A stretch of 64,000 bases of DNA from Microcyclospora pomicola (GCA_002786065.1 NHNY01000009.1:434001-498000); one strand, 5' to 3'. Counted from the first letter of the stretch, positions 21,342 through 33,247 are shown. The notes: a model not told the origin generated them from the letters alone. Numbers and translations: made by a program.

Positions 21342-22901
21342 GATCGTTACGAAGGTAGCAATCTGCTAGTCCTATGATAAGAATGTGTTGTGGAAAAGCA
21401 GGACAAGTAGCTGCAGAACCGATGCAACAGATTTGCGAGAATCGTTGTAGGGCGTGTTCACAGCTACCTTATCTAGGTAGGTAGGTACATTACATGTATA
21501 GACATACGGTCGCTTTGGGGAGAAGATTTAAGCTCTACACTCTCTAAGCACTTCGCTGGATTGATATCAAGGTCGCTAAGCAAAAATAGTAGTCACAAAT
21601 ACAACTGAAAGCACATATGTCATCAAATGGTGTTGCCGAACGAACACCCTACTGCTGCAAACTCTTGCGTGACCAACACGGACACTGCTAGTTGGGCTAC
21701 ATGGGCAGCGGTAAGGCTCCCGAGCTGAATGGTGCCTTGCAAGACTACACCAAGATGGGGTCACATCGCTATCCTGCTTCCCATGTAAGGACTCATGATG
21801 TAAGGACTCATGATGTAAGGACTCATGATGTAAGGCACTTCAAAGTGAGGCATCGTTGGATATGTGGACGTGGTGTCAATCACCAATATGAACGCGGTTT
21901 GGAGCTCGGGACCTACAGAGGACATGAAGACAAGATGTGTGCCTCGATGCAGGAGGACATATACATGTATATAGATATCAAACACTCCGCCGTCACTATT
22001 CCTGCAGGACATCGTCCAACTACTGTCAATTTACTGTAATAGCAAAGCTTCAATGCAGATGACTTCGTTTGCACGTCGAACCTGCAATACACGTATCCGT
22101 CTTCACCCGGCCACAATCAGCAGCATCTGAACCAACAACTGCACCGTTACAAGGAAATTTTCAACTGACTTGACTGTCCTCGTCATCTTGCAATGCGCGT
22201 TTAATGATTTCATAGAATCACCTGCCATCCTGACTTAGGCTCGCACCGAACCAGCTCTCTTTTTTTCTTTGCACATCTCCACCGAGGTTTGGGCAAACGC
22301 CGGTAAAGGAAGGGATTTGCACGTACCAAGCTGCACGACTCCGCCGTCAGAAAAAGGAGGCAAACGGCGGTGGAATATCATAGTTCCGGCCCTTCGAAAG
22401 ATACTCCTAATCAACGAGGATCAACTGCAGACGAAGGGGACACAGGGGAAAGACGACAGCTGGGACAACACGTAGGTACGCCCCCCGACCCGCCATCTAA
22501 TTGCTGTTCCCTACCTGGCCCCCGGAGAGCACTGCAGAGGTACATTATTATCTATAGCAGCATGACACGGAGCTGCAGCCCGGGGCGTCGTCTAGCGTGT
22601 CTGCCACCTCCAGCTTGAACCCTCACTCACGCGGTCATTCATCTGCTTCTTTTCCACCAGGCGGCCAAACGACCACATCACATGTCGTTTGCATGTCTCC
22701 GCTAGATCGTCGTCCTCCCACCTCTTCATCTGCTTCTTGCTTCCCCATTACCATACCTCTTCTTGCACGTCCACTCAACACACCTCTTCCTCCACATCCT
22801 ACCCAGCCGAAAGGCGTGTGGAAGAATAATGCTCCAGCAGACCGCTGACACTGGCCCAGAAACGAGTCGTGCGTCTAGGCTGTCCGTGAAGGGACGAGGT
22901 C
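21342..22901. promoter_or_regulatory. long divergent intergenic region with tandem repeat
   Basis: 1.56 kb between D-amino-acid oxidase and the OTU gene. It contains a 15-bp tandem repeat (21783-21835), a CTAGGTAGGTAGGTAC run (21473-21488) and, nearer the OTU gene, pyrimidine-rich stretches (22255-22285, 22600-22810). No convincing ORF or RNA. Confidence 0.5.
21783..21835 (+). repeat. 15-bp tandem repeat, three copies plus partial
   Basis: The unit ATGTAAGGACTCATG is repeated three times without mismatch from 21783 to 21827. A fourth, truncated copy (ATGTAAGG, then diverging) runs to about 21835. The period is a multiple of three, so it stays open in several frames, but no gene is supported. 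Confidence 0.9.
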
Positions 22902-24403
22902 ATGGGCGGCTCGTCTGCAGATGAATTTCCATTGCTGTCAGCACTGGGACTCTATGCTGCAGACATCAGAGGTGACGGTAAGTGGTTGGCTTGTTGGTGT
23001 ATTCTCCTCGTGGTGTAGGTGGAGCCATCAAGGTCCACTCAACATACAACCAACTCACCACATACATGCACACGAATTCTGATCAGCTTGCATTTGCACC
23101 CACAGGAAACTGCCTCTTCAATGCCCTCTCCGATCAGATCTATGGTGACCAACACCAGCACGCCGCCATCCGTGCTCGCGTGATCGAGTACATGCGTGAA
23201 CATGCCGCATACTACAAACAGTTCATCGATGTCAACCCGGGGGGTGGCATACGACGCAACCCCAAGCGGAAGAACGCCGGAGCCTTCTCCTCGCCAGCTC
23301 TCTTCGAACCACCCTCACCTGCCGATATCGATCGCGTCTTCGAGAGTCACCTACAGACCATGGCCAAGGGAGGTGTGTATGGTGACAACATGGAGATCTC
23401 GGCTTTCTCCTCAGCCTTCGATGTGGACGTGAAAATCTACCAGCGAGACTTTGCATACATGGTCACAGGAGGTAGCGAGCAAGGTAGCAGACCGGTGGCA
23501 CACATTGCATACCATCAATGGGAGCACTACTCATCGATACGAAACCTTGGTGGACCACATAGTGGCTCTCCCGAGGTACAAGCTACCGTGCTCAGTGAAG
23601 AGGAGGAAGCAAGACAGAAAGAGAAGCTGGCACAAACACCCCACGTCCTACCATGGCAGATCGATGTGGTCGGGAAGTCTCTACCATGGCTAGCAGACAA
23701 GCAAACAATCAAACGTGCGTTGGAAGATGCTAGGGGAGACATGAACCTCGCGGTTTCGAGGTTGCTAGACGTTGAAGAGTACGGTAGCACTTCGTCACAG
23801 CAGGAGAGCTCGAGTGTCGAACGGGATCAAGACAGTGATGATGATATGCACGATGGTCCAAGCAAGAAGCAGGATAGACGAATGAGTCGAGCGTCACGAG
23901 CTATCAAACCAAGGTCTATAGCCACCAAGCATGCACTCGCTCAGTTCGCCGTCTTTGAGGGTAGCCAAGAGTCGTTCAGCAGTTTCGAGTCGGATGCGTC
24001 AAGTGTCCCCGACGGCTCCCAGCAAAGTACAGAGACAACGGAGATTGAGGACGCAGGGCCTGCAATCAAGAGCGAGAGCCAGGATAATATCACACTTGCT
24101 CGCAATACAGCCTTACCTAGTCAGCCCAAGGTACGGCTGAAGCTGCACGGACCAAAGCCACCCGAGGCAGCACAAAGGGTCGGCAAGTCTCAGCAAAAGC
24201 CGCAAGGCCCACGCATCACAGCTCGGGAGAAGAAGGACATGAAGAAGCAGGCTCAGAAAGCTGCCAGGAAAGAGCGGCATCAGCTGGTGTCTCGCAGCGG
24301 TAATGCTGGCGTAAATCCTCCTCCCCCCGTCAGCATCACGCTGCGGCAAAAGACCATAACAGACACGCCTCCGGTCGAGACGCTACGAACCCTGTTCATA
24401 TGA
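22902..24403 (+). CDS. OTU-domain deubiquitinase (OTUD3-like)
   Basis: Cysteine protease predicted to remove ubiquitin. Exon 1 (22902-22977) and exon 2 (23106-24403) join in phase to restore the catalytic loop RGDGNCLFNALSDQIYGD, with the Asp and the nucleophilic Cys. The catalytic His lies in AYHQWEHYSSIR (about 185 residues in). A UBA/CUE-like helical segment (IKRALEDARGDMNLAVSRLLDVEEY) follows at about 265-290, then a long Ser/Gln/Glu-rich disordered region and a basic C-terminal stretch (REKKDMKKQAQKAARKERHQ). Total 457 residues. An in-frame TGA at 22887 supports the ATG, although an upstream non-recognised exon cannot be excluded. Confidence 0.88.
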
Positions 24404-24952
24404 AGTGCAGTTTCGTCCAGATGGGCGATTCGCACAACCATTCCAAGGATCGCGCACCTTTTCTTCCATCGACTTTTCAAACATGATTGAATTAGCACAG
24501 CATAGCGTGGCGCTGGTCGGAACGGAGGCGAGTCTTTTCTCCCCTTTCGGCATTGAACTTTGGCATAGCGACGGCGCAGGCATATCACAGGAGTTTGGGG
24601 AGTGGAATCCTTCGACCGCGGTGGGGTTTCCTCACATAGACGGCTATCAACTAGTGTGAATGTTGCATGGTCTTGGCATGAGGTGCTGTGAAGTGCTCAG
24701 GCACTCTCAAGCCGATGCCGTCACGTCGATCTCTGCAACCTTTGAATATTCACGAGATGCTATGTGGACTGGTAGCACACTCGCAGCTGGTGTGGATGAG
24801 CCGAAGGGTAAACCATTCAGGCTCGGCTAGGTAGACACGCATAATGCAGAACTGAAAACGCACAACCACGTCCTCTCCTCTACTCTTCGTGCCATCTATG
24901 CATCCATACAATCTGGATCGATCTATTCGCCGTGTAAGTTCTATCGTGTTCT
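24404..24952. other. intergenic, convergent 3' ends
   Basis: Between the OTU gene and ribose-5-phosphate isomerase. No gene, repeat or RNA recognised. Confidence 0.45.
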
Positions 24953-26008
24953 TTAATGCACAACTGAATCCTGGATGATAGCCGCTGCCTCTTCCTCCTT
25001 TTTCGTAGTCCCTTCCGGTGCCAACTCATCGCACAGCCGTACCTCTGTCTGCCCATCCGCTAGACCAAAGTACACCGCGACCGGTTTTTGCCCTCCTTGC
25101 AGGCCCTGTGCTTGAGCCTGGATCCCATTGATCCCGTGAAACAACCCAACCTCCAGCACGCCATTGATCGACTTGATCCTGCTCGCCAGCGTATCCACAT
25201 CCCACACGCCATCCTTTCCGCTCCCGTCCTTCCCACTCCGCACGTCCGCCGCCGTCAACAGCTGCTTGAACGGCGCGTCGATAATGTAGAAGTTCTGGTC
25301 CGTGGAGATCGGCCCGGTTTTAGCCAGCGGCTGCTCACGTAGCATTGGATTCACGGACCCGAGCGTGACCAGCTCCTTCAGCACCGAGGCATGCGCGATG
25401 GGCGCGACCTCGATCGGGATGGCGGGCCAGGCGGTCAGCAGGCGCGCCTGGCGCTTGCGGTAGTCGGCGATGCACACGAATTTGCGGCTGCGGTTGGCGA
25501 CCAGCTTCTCCTGGAACAGACACGCGCCGCCGCCCTTGATGCAGTTGAGCTCGTCGTCAACCTCGTCGGCGCCGTCGAACGCCACGTCCAGCGTCGCGCC
25601 CGCCGGCAGCGAGTCGAACGCGATCGGCGTCAGCCCGGCTTTCTCAATCACCTTCCGGCTCGCCCAGCCCGTCGGCACGAACCAGTTCATGTGGTCTGAC
25701 GGGGGCGGGTTGGCGGCGAGGTGGGCTACTATTGCTTCTACGCCGTACACAATCGTGCTGCCGGAGCCGATGCCGACGAAGCGCATCGAGGAGTCGAAGT
25801 GGTCGGCCACGGCGGCGAAGGCGGCTTTACGCTTGGCGGACTCGATGAGCTCGAGCTCGGCGGCGGACATGGTTGGGGCGGTGGTGGTGGTGGTCGCTGC
25901 CATGGTGGAGGTGTAGCTACGGCGGTGTTGGGAGGGAAAGGAGGTGAATCTGGCGGCGGTCGCTTTGGCTATTTTGCTAGAAGTTCTGGCGATCGTCAGG
26001 TGGAGCAT
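24953..26008 (-). CDS. RKI1: ribose-5-phosphate isomerase A
   Basis: Interconverts ribose-5-phosphate and ribulose-5-phosphate in the non-oxidative pentose phosphate pathway. The unspliced ORF has 351 residues. The RpiA fold begins at about residue 50 with AKRKAAFAAVADHFDSSMRFVGIGSGSTIVYGVEAI (phosphate loop GSGST), then SLPAGATLDVAFDGADEVDDELNCIKGGGACL (catalytic Asp region), KLVANRSRKFVCIADYRK and the IPIEVAP strand. The first about 48 residues (MLHLTIARTSSKIAKATAARF, then a Thr run) look like a mitochondrial-type presequence or poorly conserved extension. A second ATG (MAATTTTT) could give the cytosolic form. It is divergent from ULA1 across 353 bp. Confidence 0.95.
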   Translation of the reverse strand: MLHLTIARTSSKIAKATAARFTSFPSQHRRSYTSTMAATTTTTAPTMSAAELELIESAKRKAAFAAVADHFDSSMRFVGIGSGSTIVYGVEAIVAHLAANPPPSDHMNWFVPTGWASRKVIEKAGLTPIAFDSLPAGATLDVAFDGADEVDDELNCIKGGGACLFQEKLVANRSRKFVCIADYRKRQARLLTAWPAIPIEVAPIAHASVLKELVTLGSVNPMLREQPLAKTGPISTDQNFYIIDAPFKQLLTAADVRSGKDGSGKDGVWDVDTLASRIKSINGVLEVGLFHGINGIQAQAQGLQGGQKPVAVYFGLADGQTEVRLCDELAPEGTTKKEEEAAAIIQDSVVH

Positions 26009-26361
26009 AGACTGTTCTTATGTTGTTCCGAAAGGAGTGTATGTGGGTTAAGAGCAATACAAGCTCGTATGGCGGGAGATAGGAGCACCAGGGCTCGTAT
26101 GGGAGAAGGTTCAATGATAAATGCCAATCTGATGATGCCGGAGATGCCCCGCCATTCCGTCATACCCCGCCATTTCTGACTGGAGCTCCATGTGCTCGAA
26201 GCTATTTCTATTCTCGGCCTCAGGCACATGCATACTACAACAGGCACGTAACACCACGATCTGTACATACAACCAATACGACATCCGACGTTTCACCTGC
26301 CCCCCTTTCCGGGCTAGTCGACCGCCTCACAGTTCTCCGACCTGGTCTTTCTTCTGGGAAG
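26009..26361. promoter_or_regulatory. divergent promoter RKI1 / ULA1
   Basis: 353-bp upstream region shared by both genes. No specific binding site recognised. Confidence 0.4.
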
Positions 26362-28140
26362 ATGACTACAGCTCTGACAGATCCTGCGACACTTCCACCT
26401 CCACTACAGGACATACCCACCGCCAAACAGAAGAAGTATGATCGCCAGCTGCGGCTATGGGGCGCCAGTGGTCAAGAAGCGCTGGAGGAATCGCACATCC
26501 TGCTCATCAACAACGGCCCTGGTGTCACGGGCGTCGAGACATTGAAGAACCTCGTGCTGCCGGGACTGGGACACTTTACCATCGTCGATTCGGCCATAGT
26601 CACCGAGGCGGATCTGGGTGTCAATTTCTTTCTGGATGATTCTTCGTTAAGCAAGTTTCGTGCACCTGAAACGGTCAAGTTCCTGGAGGAGCTGAACCCG
26701 GGAGTGCAGGGCCATGCTGTTACTGAGGTGAGTTTGAGCATGATTTTGGGGGAAATATGGTCACTGACAACGAGGTGACAGCCGCTCGAGACATTCATCA
26801 CCAAGGAAAAAGTCCTCCAGAGGTATAGCCTAATCCTGGTGGCTGCCCCGATCGATCCTGCGATTCTGTCCTCAATACAGACCCATGCCAAACAATCGCA
26901 AATACCGCTGTTTTACCTGCATTGCGTAGGCTTCTACTCGACCTTCTCCATCTTCCTCCCACCGGCATTGCCCATCGTCGATACACATCCTGACCAGACT
27001 GCAATACCAGACTTGAGGTTGCTATCACCATGGCCAGCATTAGAAGAGTATGCGCAGCGGATAAGCAAAGGACTCGGCACGCAAGACATAAGCCAGCATG
27101 ATAAGGGACACATACCGTGGATAGCTTTGTTGCTACACTACCTCGACGTGTGGAAGAGTCAGAATGGCGGGAAGTTACCCGACGCGTACAAAGAGAAGAC
27201 GGCGTTTCGAAGCCTCGTGCGTGAAGGAGATCCACACGAGGAGAACTTTGACGAAGCATGCGCGAACGTGCTCAAGTCTCTCAACGATCCGGCCGTGCCC
27301 TCGATTGTCCGGGAAATATTTGCAGCCCCAGAGACCCAAGATCTGACGGCGACGTCGAACTCGTTCTGGTTCATCGCAAGAGCTGTCCAGGTCTTTTACC
27401 AGGCGCATGGCCAGCTTCCACTTCCAGGCGCAGTACCAGACATGAAGGCGCGATCGGCAGACTATATCCAGCTTCAGAATATCTACAAATCGAAAGCGAG
27501 ACAGGATTGTGCCGAGGTTTTGGCAACTGTGCGGTCACTCGAGAAGAAAGCAGGACGGTCACCGCAGCTTGTAGTCGATGAGAAGGAGGTAGAGAACTTC
27601 TGCAAAGGAGCCTCTCACATTCATCTAGTTCGCGGTCGTCCGTTCCACGTGGCACAGGCTGGTGAAGCCATTCGGTTCGGTGATCGAGCGAAGTCCATGG
27701 TACAGGAGCTTTCTAATCCCGAGTCATTGATTTCACTCTACATCGCATTTCTAGCGTGGGATCAATACGTCGCCACGCACACCACATCCAGCAGTCAAGC
27801 AGGCGGCGAGGCAGTCAAAGTCCCTGGATCGCTTGACAGCGAAGTCGGGTCTGACACCGAGAAATTGACCGGCATTGCACACAAGATCATCGACTCTCTG
27901 ATCAACGAAGCTGGGACTGTCCTCGAAGATCCAGAATATACCGAGCTCAAAGAGACGGTTGGCAATATCTGTCTAGAGCTCGTCCGAGCTGGTGGAGGGG
28001 AATTGCACAATATCGCTTCCCTCACTGGTGGTCTGGTCTCTCAGGAGATCATCAAAGTCATCACGAAGCAGTACATTCCGGTGGACAACACATGCATGTT
28101 TGATGGTGTTGCGAGTCGAAGCTACGTGCTGCGGGTATGA
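26362..28140 (+). CDS. ULA1: NEDD8-activating enzyme E1 regulatory subunit
   Basis: APP-BP1/Ula1, which with Uba3 forms the heterodimeric E1 that activates NEDD8/Rub1 for cullin neddylation. Exon 1 (26362-26727) has the E1 signature QKKYDRQLRLWGASGQEALEES, INNGPGVTGVETLKNLVLPGLG and DLGVNFF. Exon 2 (26782-28140) follows a 54-nt intron GTGAGT...GACAG and contains LPLFYLHCVGFYSTFSI-like and LRLLSPWPALEEYAQ. The C-terminal E1-fold segment is GGGELHNIASLTGGLVSQEIIKVITKQYIPVDNTCMFDG. The total of 574 residues is slightly longer than human APP-BP1. No catalytic Cys is expected in this subunit. Confidence 0.95.
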
Positions 28141-28660
28141 TTGGTAGAAGAGCTCCGCCATTAGTTGGGTCAAGGCCTCGAGGCATCACGAGTTTATGGG
28201 TACATGAGGGAAAAGCATGGCGTTCACGGGGATGGTTGCTGCTGGGCGTATCGATCTGGCATTAGTCCCTTGAACTTGCGGTTAAAACTCTACTCGCAAA
28301 CGAGGCGAATAGGTTATCTGCTATGTATCTCAAGTAAGATAGTGCACTGATGCGGTGTTTCTAGCAGATATAGAATGCATCTCGTCTATACGTGCATCTA
28401 ATCCTACTTCTGCAGCCTGAGGCATCCATGGCGGGGTCTCAATGTCGGTCCAGTCACTCTACCCACCATTAGCGTTGTCCATAACGATATTCGAGCTCAC
28501 GTTCCCATATTATTACAACAGACACATGACACTTGGACAATTCCGAACACGATTGCCAGAACGACGTTAAGCTCACCAATAGCACTTTGCCCGGCAGATC
28601 CGACTTACCTCCTCATCACTTAGGACCCATTGCGACCCTGACTCACATATTCGCCGTGAT
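28141..28660. promoter_or_regulatory. upstream region of prolyl-tRNA synthetase
   Basis: 520 bp between ULA1 and the synthetase, both on the plus strand. No gene recognised; presumably the ULA1 3' UTR plus a promoter. Confidence 0.4.
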
Positions 28661-30412
28661 ATGGCTGCCCAAGGGACTGAGTCACAGATGGAAGGGCTCA
28701 AATTGACCGACGGCGACGCGGCCACGGCAACGGCACCTTCAGGCGCGCCGACCGAGAAGCCTAAGAAGCAGGATAAGGAGCGAAAAGACCAGAAGTCCAA
28801 GAACAAAGGAGAGAAAGCCGCCAAACCGGACAAGCCCAAGCAGATGCCGTCGAAGAAGAAGGCCGGTGAGCCCGAGCTCATTGGCATTACTTGCCCGAAG
28901 GCGGAAGACTTGTCGGAATGGTACCAGCAAGTTATCCTCAAGGGAGATATGCTTGACTTCACAGATATCCCCGGTTGCTACATCTACCAGCCTGCATCGT
29001 ACCGGATATGGGAGTTCATTCAAGCCTTCTTCAACGATCGGATACGGAAAATGAAGGTCAAGAACTGCTACTTCCCGCTCTTCATCACCGAGGCCAACCT
29101 GCAAAGAGAGAAGGATCACATTGAGGGTTTCGCGGCCGAAGTGGCGTGGGTGACCGAGGGCGGCAGGAATAAGTTGGAAAAGAGATTGGCGGTACGGCCG
29201 ACGAGTGAGACGGCCATGTACAGCTTTTACAGCAAGAAGATCCGATCGCATCGCGACTTGCCTCTGAAACTCAACCAGTGGAACAATGTCGTACGATGGG
29301 AGTTTAAGCATCCCATGCCGTTCTTGCGGTCACGCGAGTTCCTTTGGCAAGAGGGCCACACTGCACATTTGACCGAAGCGGAAGCGGGCGTTGAAGTATT
29401 GCAGATTCTCGATCACTACGCAGCCATCTACGAGGAATTGCTTGCGGTTCCCGTGGTAAAAGGAAGGAAGACCGTCAACGAGCAGTTCCCCGGTGCACAC
29501 TACACGATGACGATCGAAGGTTTTATCCCAGCTGTGGGACGAGGCATACAAGCCGCGACCTCACACTGCCTGGGCCAGCATTTCGCTAAGATGTTCGATA
29601 TCACCGTTGAGGATCCGAATCAAGAAATGAAGGAGGGGGAGAAGCGCAACAAGCTGCATGTCTGGCAAAACAGCTGGGGCTTCACCACACGATCCATCGG
29701 TGTCATGGTGCTCATTCACGGCGACGACAAGGGTCTCGTCACCCCACCGCGTGTTGCGGAGATCCAGGTTGTGATCGTCCCTGTTGGCGTTACGGCGAAG
29801 ACCTCTGATGCCGACCGCGAGAAGCTCTACAACGAAGTCGACCAACTCCGCCGTACGCTCGAAGATGTCGACGTCCGCGTCGAATGCGACTACCGCGAAG
29901 GCTACTCTCCTGGCTACAAGTTCAACGACTGGGAGATGAAGGGCGTGCCATTGCGCATCGAGTTCGGACCGAAGGACAGCGCCAACGGCGTGGTCACCAC
30001 TTCGCGCCGCGACCAAGAAGGCAAAGACACCATCCCCGTCGCTGACATCGGTACCCGCGTCCCCGCCCTCCTCGAAACCATCCAAAACGACATGTTCCAG
30101 CGCGCCTCGGCCGAATACGCCGCCCACCGCAAGATCGTGCGCGACTGGGCCGACTTCGTCCCCACGCTCAACGCCAAGAACGTCATCCTCGTCCCGCACT
30201 GCACCGGTGGCGCGTGTGAGGACGAGATCAAGAAGGACTCCTCCGGCCAGGTCGAGGGCCAGGAGGTCGACGTCCGCGCTCCGTCCATGGGCGCCAAGTC
30301 GCTGTGTATTCCGGCGGAGCAGCCGGAGGAGATCGCAGCGGGTACCAAGTGTATCAACCCCAAGTGTGGTCAGGAGGCCAAGATGTGGGTCATGTTTGGC
30401 AGGAGTTATTAG
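28661..30412 (+). CDS. prolyl-tRNA synthetase, cytosolic
   Basis: Charges tRNA-Pro; class II synthetase of the archaeal/eukaryotic type. The 583-residue ORF has no intron. A Lys/Glu-rich N-terminal extension (about 1-65: KPKKQDKERKDQKSKNKG) precedes the catalytic core: DLSEWYQQVILKGDMLDFTDIPGC, FEAEV-like region GFAAEVAWVTEGG, motif 2 VRPTSETAMYSFYSKKIRSHRDLPLKLNQW...RWEFKHPMPFLRSREFLWQEGHTAH, and motif 3 near GIQAATSHCLGQHFAKMFDI. The anticodon-binding domain contains QVVIVPVGV and DYREGYSPGYKFNDWEMKGVPLRIEFGPKD. The zinc-binding C-terminal domain retains ECDY-type cysteines (HCTGGACEDEIKK, KCINPKC) and ends in the characteristic FGRSY. Confidence 0.97.
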   Translation: MAAQGTESQMEGLKLTDGDAATATAPSGAPTEKPKKQDKERKDQKSKNKGEKAAKPDKPKQMPSKKKAGEPELIGITCPKAEDLSEWYQQVILKGDMLDFTDIPGCYIYQPASYRIWEFIQAFFNDRIRKMKVKNCYFPLFITEANLQREKDHIEGFAAEVAWVTEGGRNKLEKRLAVRPTSETAMYSFYSKKIRSHRDLPLKLNQWNNVVRWEFKHPMPFLRSREFLWQEGHTAHLTEAEAGVEVLQILDHYAAIYEELLAVPVVKGRKTVNEQFPGAHYTMTIEGFIPAVGRGIQAATSHCLGQHFAKMFDITVEDPNQEMKEGEKRNKLHVWQNSWGFTTRSIGVMVLIHGDDKGLVTPPRVAEIQVVIVPVGVTAKTSDADREKLYNEVDQLRRTLEDVDVRVECDYREGYSPGYKFNDWEMKGVPLRIEFGPKDSANGVVTTSRRDQEGKDTIPVADIGTRVPALLETIQNDMFQRASAEYAAHRKIVRDWADFVPTLNAKNVILVPHCTGGACEDEIKKDSSGQVEGQEVDVRAPSMGAKSLCIPAEQPEEIAAGTKCINPKCGQEAKMWVMFGRSY

Positions 30413-30759
30413 GGTCGGTTCGTGGGGGATATGCGTGGGACAGGTGGTCAGGGACTGTGATTTCAATGAGGGGGTATGCATTGCTTGGGAGAAGGTGGCG
30501 TGGTAGCCTGGCGGTAGGGTGTTGTCACTTACACGGGACGAGAGAACACGAGAGGCGATATAGGCACGGATCGACCAAAGATCATGTAGATCTAACCACG
30601 ACGATAACACTACGTAAAGTCATCTCGACTGTCCCGAAATAAAGAGTCACCCGTTTCAGCATTTAGTGCTGGTGCTCATTTTACACAATTTGCTGCCGCG
30701 GTCGTTCCCCTTTCATTCTTCGCCATTAAGTCATGCTCCATCACAACCTTCCACTGCTG
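30413..30759. other. intergenic, convergent 3' ends
   Basis: Between prolyl-tRNA synthetase and the GATA factor gene. No feature recognised. Confidence 0.4.
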
Positions 30760-32288
30760 TCATCTCCCTACCCCAGCAATACCATCCATATCCTCTCCAT
30801 CTTCCGCGTCCAGCTCCGCCAGCTCCAGTTCCTTGACCAACAACATCTGCCGCATGCGCTCCGCCTCACGCTGCAGTTCCGCCCGCCGCGCATGCTTCGC
30901 CGACGTCGAGCCGGGCGTCTTCGTCACTGAGTCGGGCGCGGGCGCGGGCGGTAGCGACGGGTCGATGTTGTCGTCCTTGGTTGTATCGGTATGCTGCATG
31001 TCGTGCGAATATGAGTCTTCGCCACGCACGACCTCGGAGATGGAGCGCTTGCGCGACCGCTCGCCGTCGCCGTCGTCGAGATGGTCGTGGTTTCCGTTGC
31101 GATCGTTGCCCGCTGGTCGGTGTAGGAGGGTGTAGTTCCGGCGGAAGTGGTCGGTGAAGTCGACGGGGATCGGGCCTGAGTGGTTGCGGGTTGGGGGCTG
31201 GGGAAGGCCATTAAATTGTGGTTGGGCGTCAGGGACTGCTGCATCATCATCGACTGGGTTGGAGCTGGCGTGATTTTGTGGGGGATTGTCGACCGGCACG
31301 ACACGTTTTCGACGCTTGATCTCCGCTTTCTTCATTTGGACCGGTCGGTGTGAACCGTGGAGTTTGTGGTAGAGGCCACATGCGTTGCAGATGGTGTGTC
31401 CGGCTTCGTCGCGCCGCCAGAGAGGAGTGATGGTCGTGCCGCAATTTTGACATGCTATCACCACACTGGTCGGGCCGGTGGAGTGGTAGTTGTTGACCAG
31501 GTTGCTGACATGGGCCGGGTTCGAGTTGGGTTCGCTTGCTGGGGTGTTGGTCTGCTGGAGCGCGATCTGCGCGGTCTTCGAGATGCGATTGTTGTACGCC
31601 GGGCATCCATTACAGCCTTGATGGCCTCCGGTGCCATTGCATCGACCTCCGCCGGGACAGGTTCCATTTGTGCTCTGGTCCGCAGATACGTATGTTGCTC
31701 CACCTTGCATCGAGGTGGGTGACGAGCTTCGATCATTTCGAGGACCTGTTGGGGGCTGCGAGGAGACAGTCGCACCTCTCTTCAAACCCACCGGTCTCAT
31801 TTGGTTTCGTGCTTTGTAGTACAGTCCACAGGCATTACAGATTACCGCGCCTGCAGGTGATCTTCTCCAGAGTGGCGTTTTCGTGGTTCCACAGTTACTG
31901 TATCCATTCAGCAACACTTCATGCGAGAGCTCGGTTGAGTGCTGACTTACCTGCATACCTGACCTGCCGGAGGGGTCCCGGGCACAGGTGTCCTGCTCTG
32001 CTCATCCACATGCCGTGCTGAAGGCGACGTCGAATGATCTCGATTGAACTGTTTCAGACTATCGCCAAGAACATCTGATTGTGTCTGCTGGTCACCGCCT
32101 TGCAGGGCCGAGCTTGAGTGTGCTAGGCCTCCTGTATCAGTAGGGGCCACCCGCGCCAGAGATGGTCTTATCTCACCTTGAGAATGATCGAGCAAATGCT
32201 GAGCTGCTTCGAGTTCTTGCTGTGACGGATGCCGCGACGCCTCCTCCTGTGTGGCTTCAGGCTCCTGGACCACAAAAAGATGCGGCAT
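30760..32288 (-). CDS. sreA: GATA-type siderophore repressor SREA/URBS1 family
   Basis: Iron-responsive transcription repressor that shuts off siderophore synthesis and iron uptake when iron is sufficient. Exon 1 (32288-31951) and exon 2 (31897-30760) give 491 residues. Two GATA fingers of C-x2-C-x17-C-x2-C type are present at residues 112-136 ([13 protein letters not shown]) and 262-286 ([13 protein letters not shown]). Between them, at 193-211, is the diagnostic Cys-rich C-x5-C-x8-C-x2-C cluster implicated in iron sensing. A basic patch ([13 protein letters not shown]) follows finger 2, and a coiled coil ([26 protein letters not shown]) sits near the C-terminus, all as in the family. One GATAAG-type site (CTTATC at 32865-32870) lies upstream and might serve autoregulation. 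Confidence 0.95.
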
Positions 32289-33247
32289 GTTGGCTACAGG
32301 CGTTGAAGCGAAGCAAGAGATGACATTCAGGCGTCCGAGGCGAGTGCGAATCGCAAGACACCGCCTACGAAGTCCGAAGAGTGGCGGAGGATCTGTGATT
32401 ATGCACGTCGATCTGATTACAACCCCACAAGTATAGTAGTGGCGGCAGTCTGGGTCGAAGGCGCACGGTGGCTTGGGCAATCGCCACTGGTCAGCAATCA
32501 CAAGACTGCGGGATGGAGAAGATGGTAAGGAGTGGCAGTAGTCAAAGGCGTCCCAGGACAAGAGTTACGAGGTAGGAAGATGGGAGGATCTTCTGGCGAA
32601 TGTTCGGTTTGGCTGCACGTTTCTGACTGTATGTCATTGCTACAACGCCGCTGGCTCACGGAACAGACGACGTCGGCAGCCACGTGACGGGTCAGCAAGT
32701 CGATGAGCGCTGTGATTGGTGCGCTCAATCAAGCTTTCGGTAAGCAGGAATTCGATTCGCTGTCGAAGGCGACGGACTCGGCAGAGAGATCTGCGGTCCG
32801 GTGCTTCCCCCCGACTCGGTACTGTAGTCTCTCCTGCAGGCGCTATCGAGTGGAAACGTGAAGACTTATCGGTCCCCATAAAGATATCCATATAACCGAT
32901 AGTGAGTTGTGAGAATCATGCTTAGAGAAATCAAGGATATTTCTGTTGGAATATCGTGATCCCATGCACTGGTGAACAAGCTCATTAAGATATTTTGTAC
33001 AAGAGTCCGCCACCACAAGTCCCTCTTCTCTGCCTTCCTGCGCAGACGTTCATCTGCATAATTGGGTCATTTGCCAGGCCATGGGCCAACATACATGCAC
33101 TCAGCCAAAATGATGACTTATACAACATGTGGCACGCACAGGTCGTCGGCCGTGCAACTCTGCAGCCTGTAGCCAGGGCTTCGTGCTCAAGTAATGCTGG
33201 CAAGGTATTACTTCTCACTCCACATCTGAGCTCAACACGTTAGACCC
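32289..33247. promoter_or_regulatory. upstream region of sreA / downstream of TVP15
   Basis: 959 bp containing the likely long 5' leader of the GATA factor gene and the TVP15 3' UTR. No gene recognised. A CTTATC (GATAAG) at 32865-32870 is the only candidate GATA site noted. Confidence 0.4.

Noticed and set aside
29561-30610. 349-codon antisense ORF across prolyl-tRNA synthetase
   Set aside because: Shadow ORF; Leu/Val/Asp/Arg-biased composition mirrors codon bias of the real gene.
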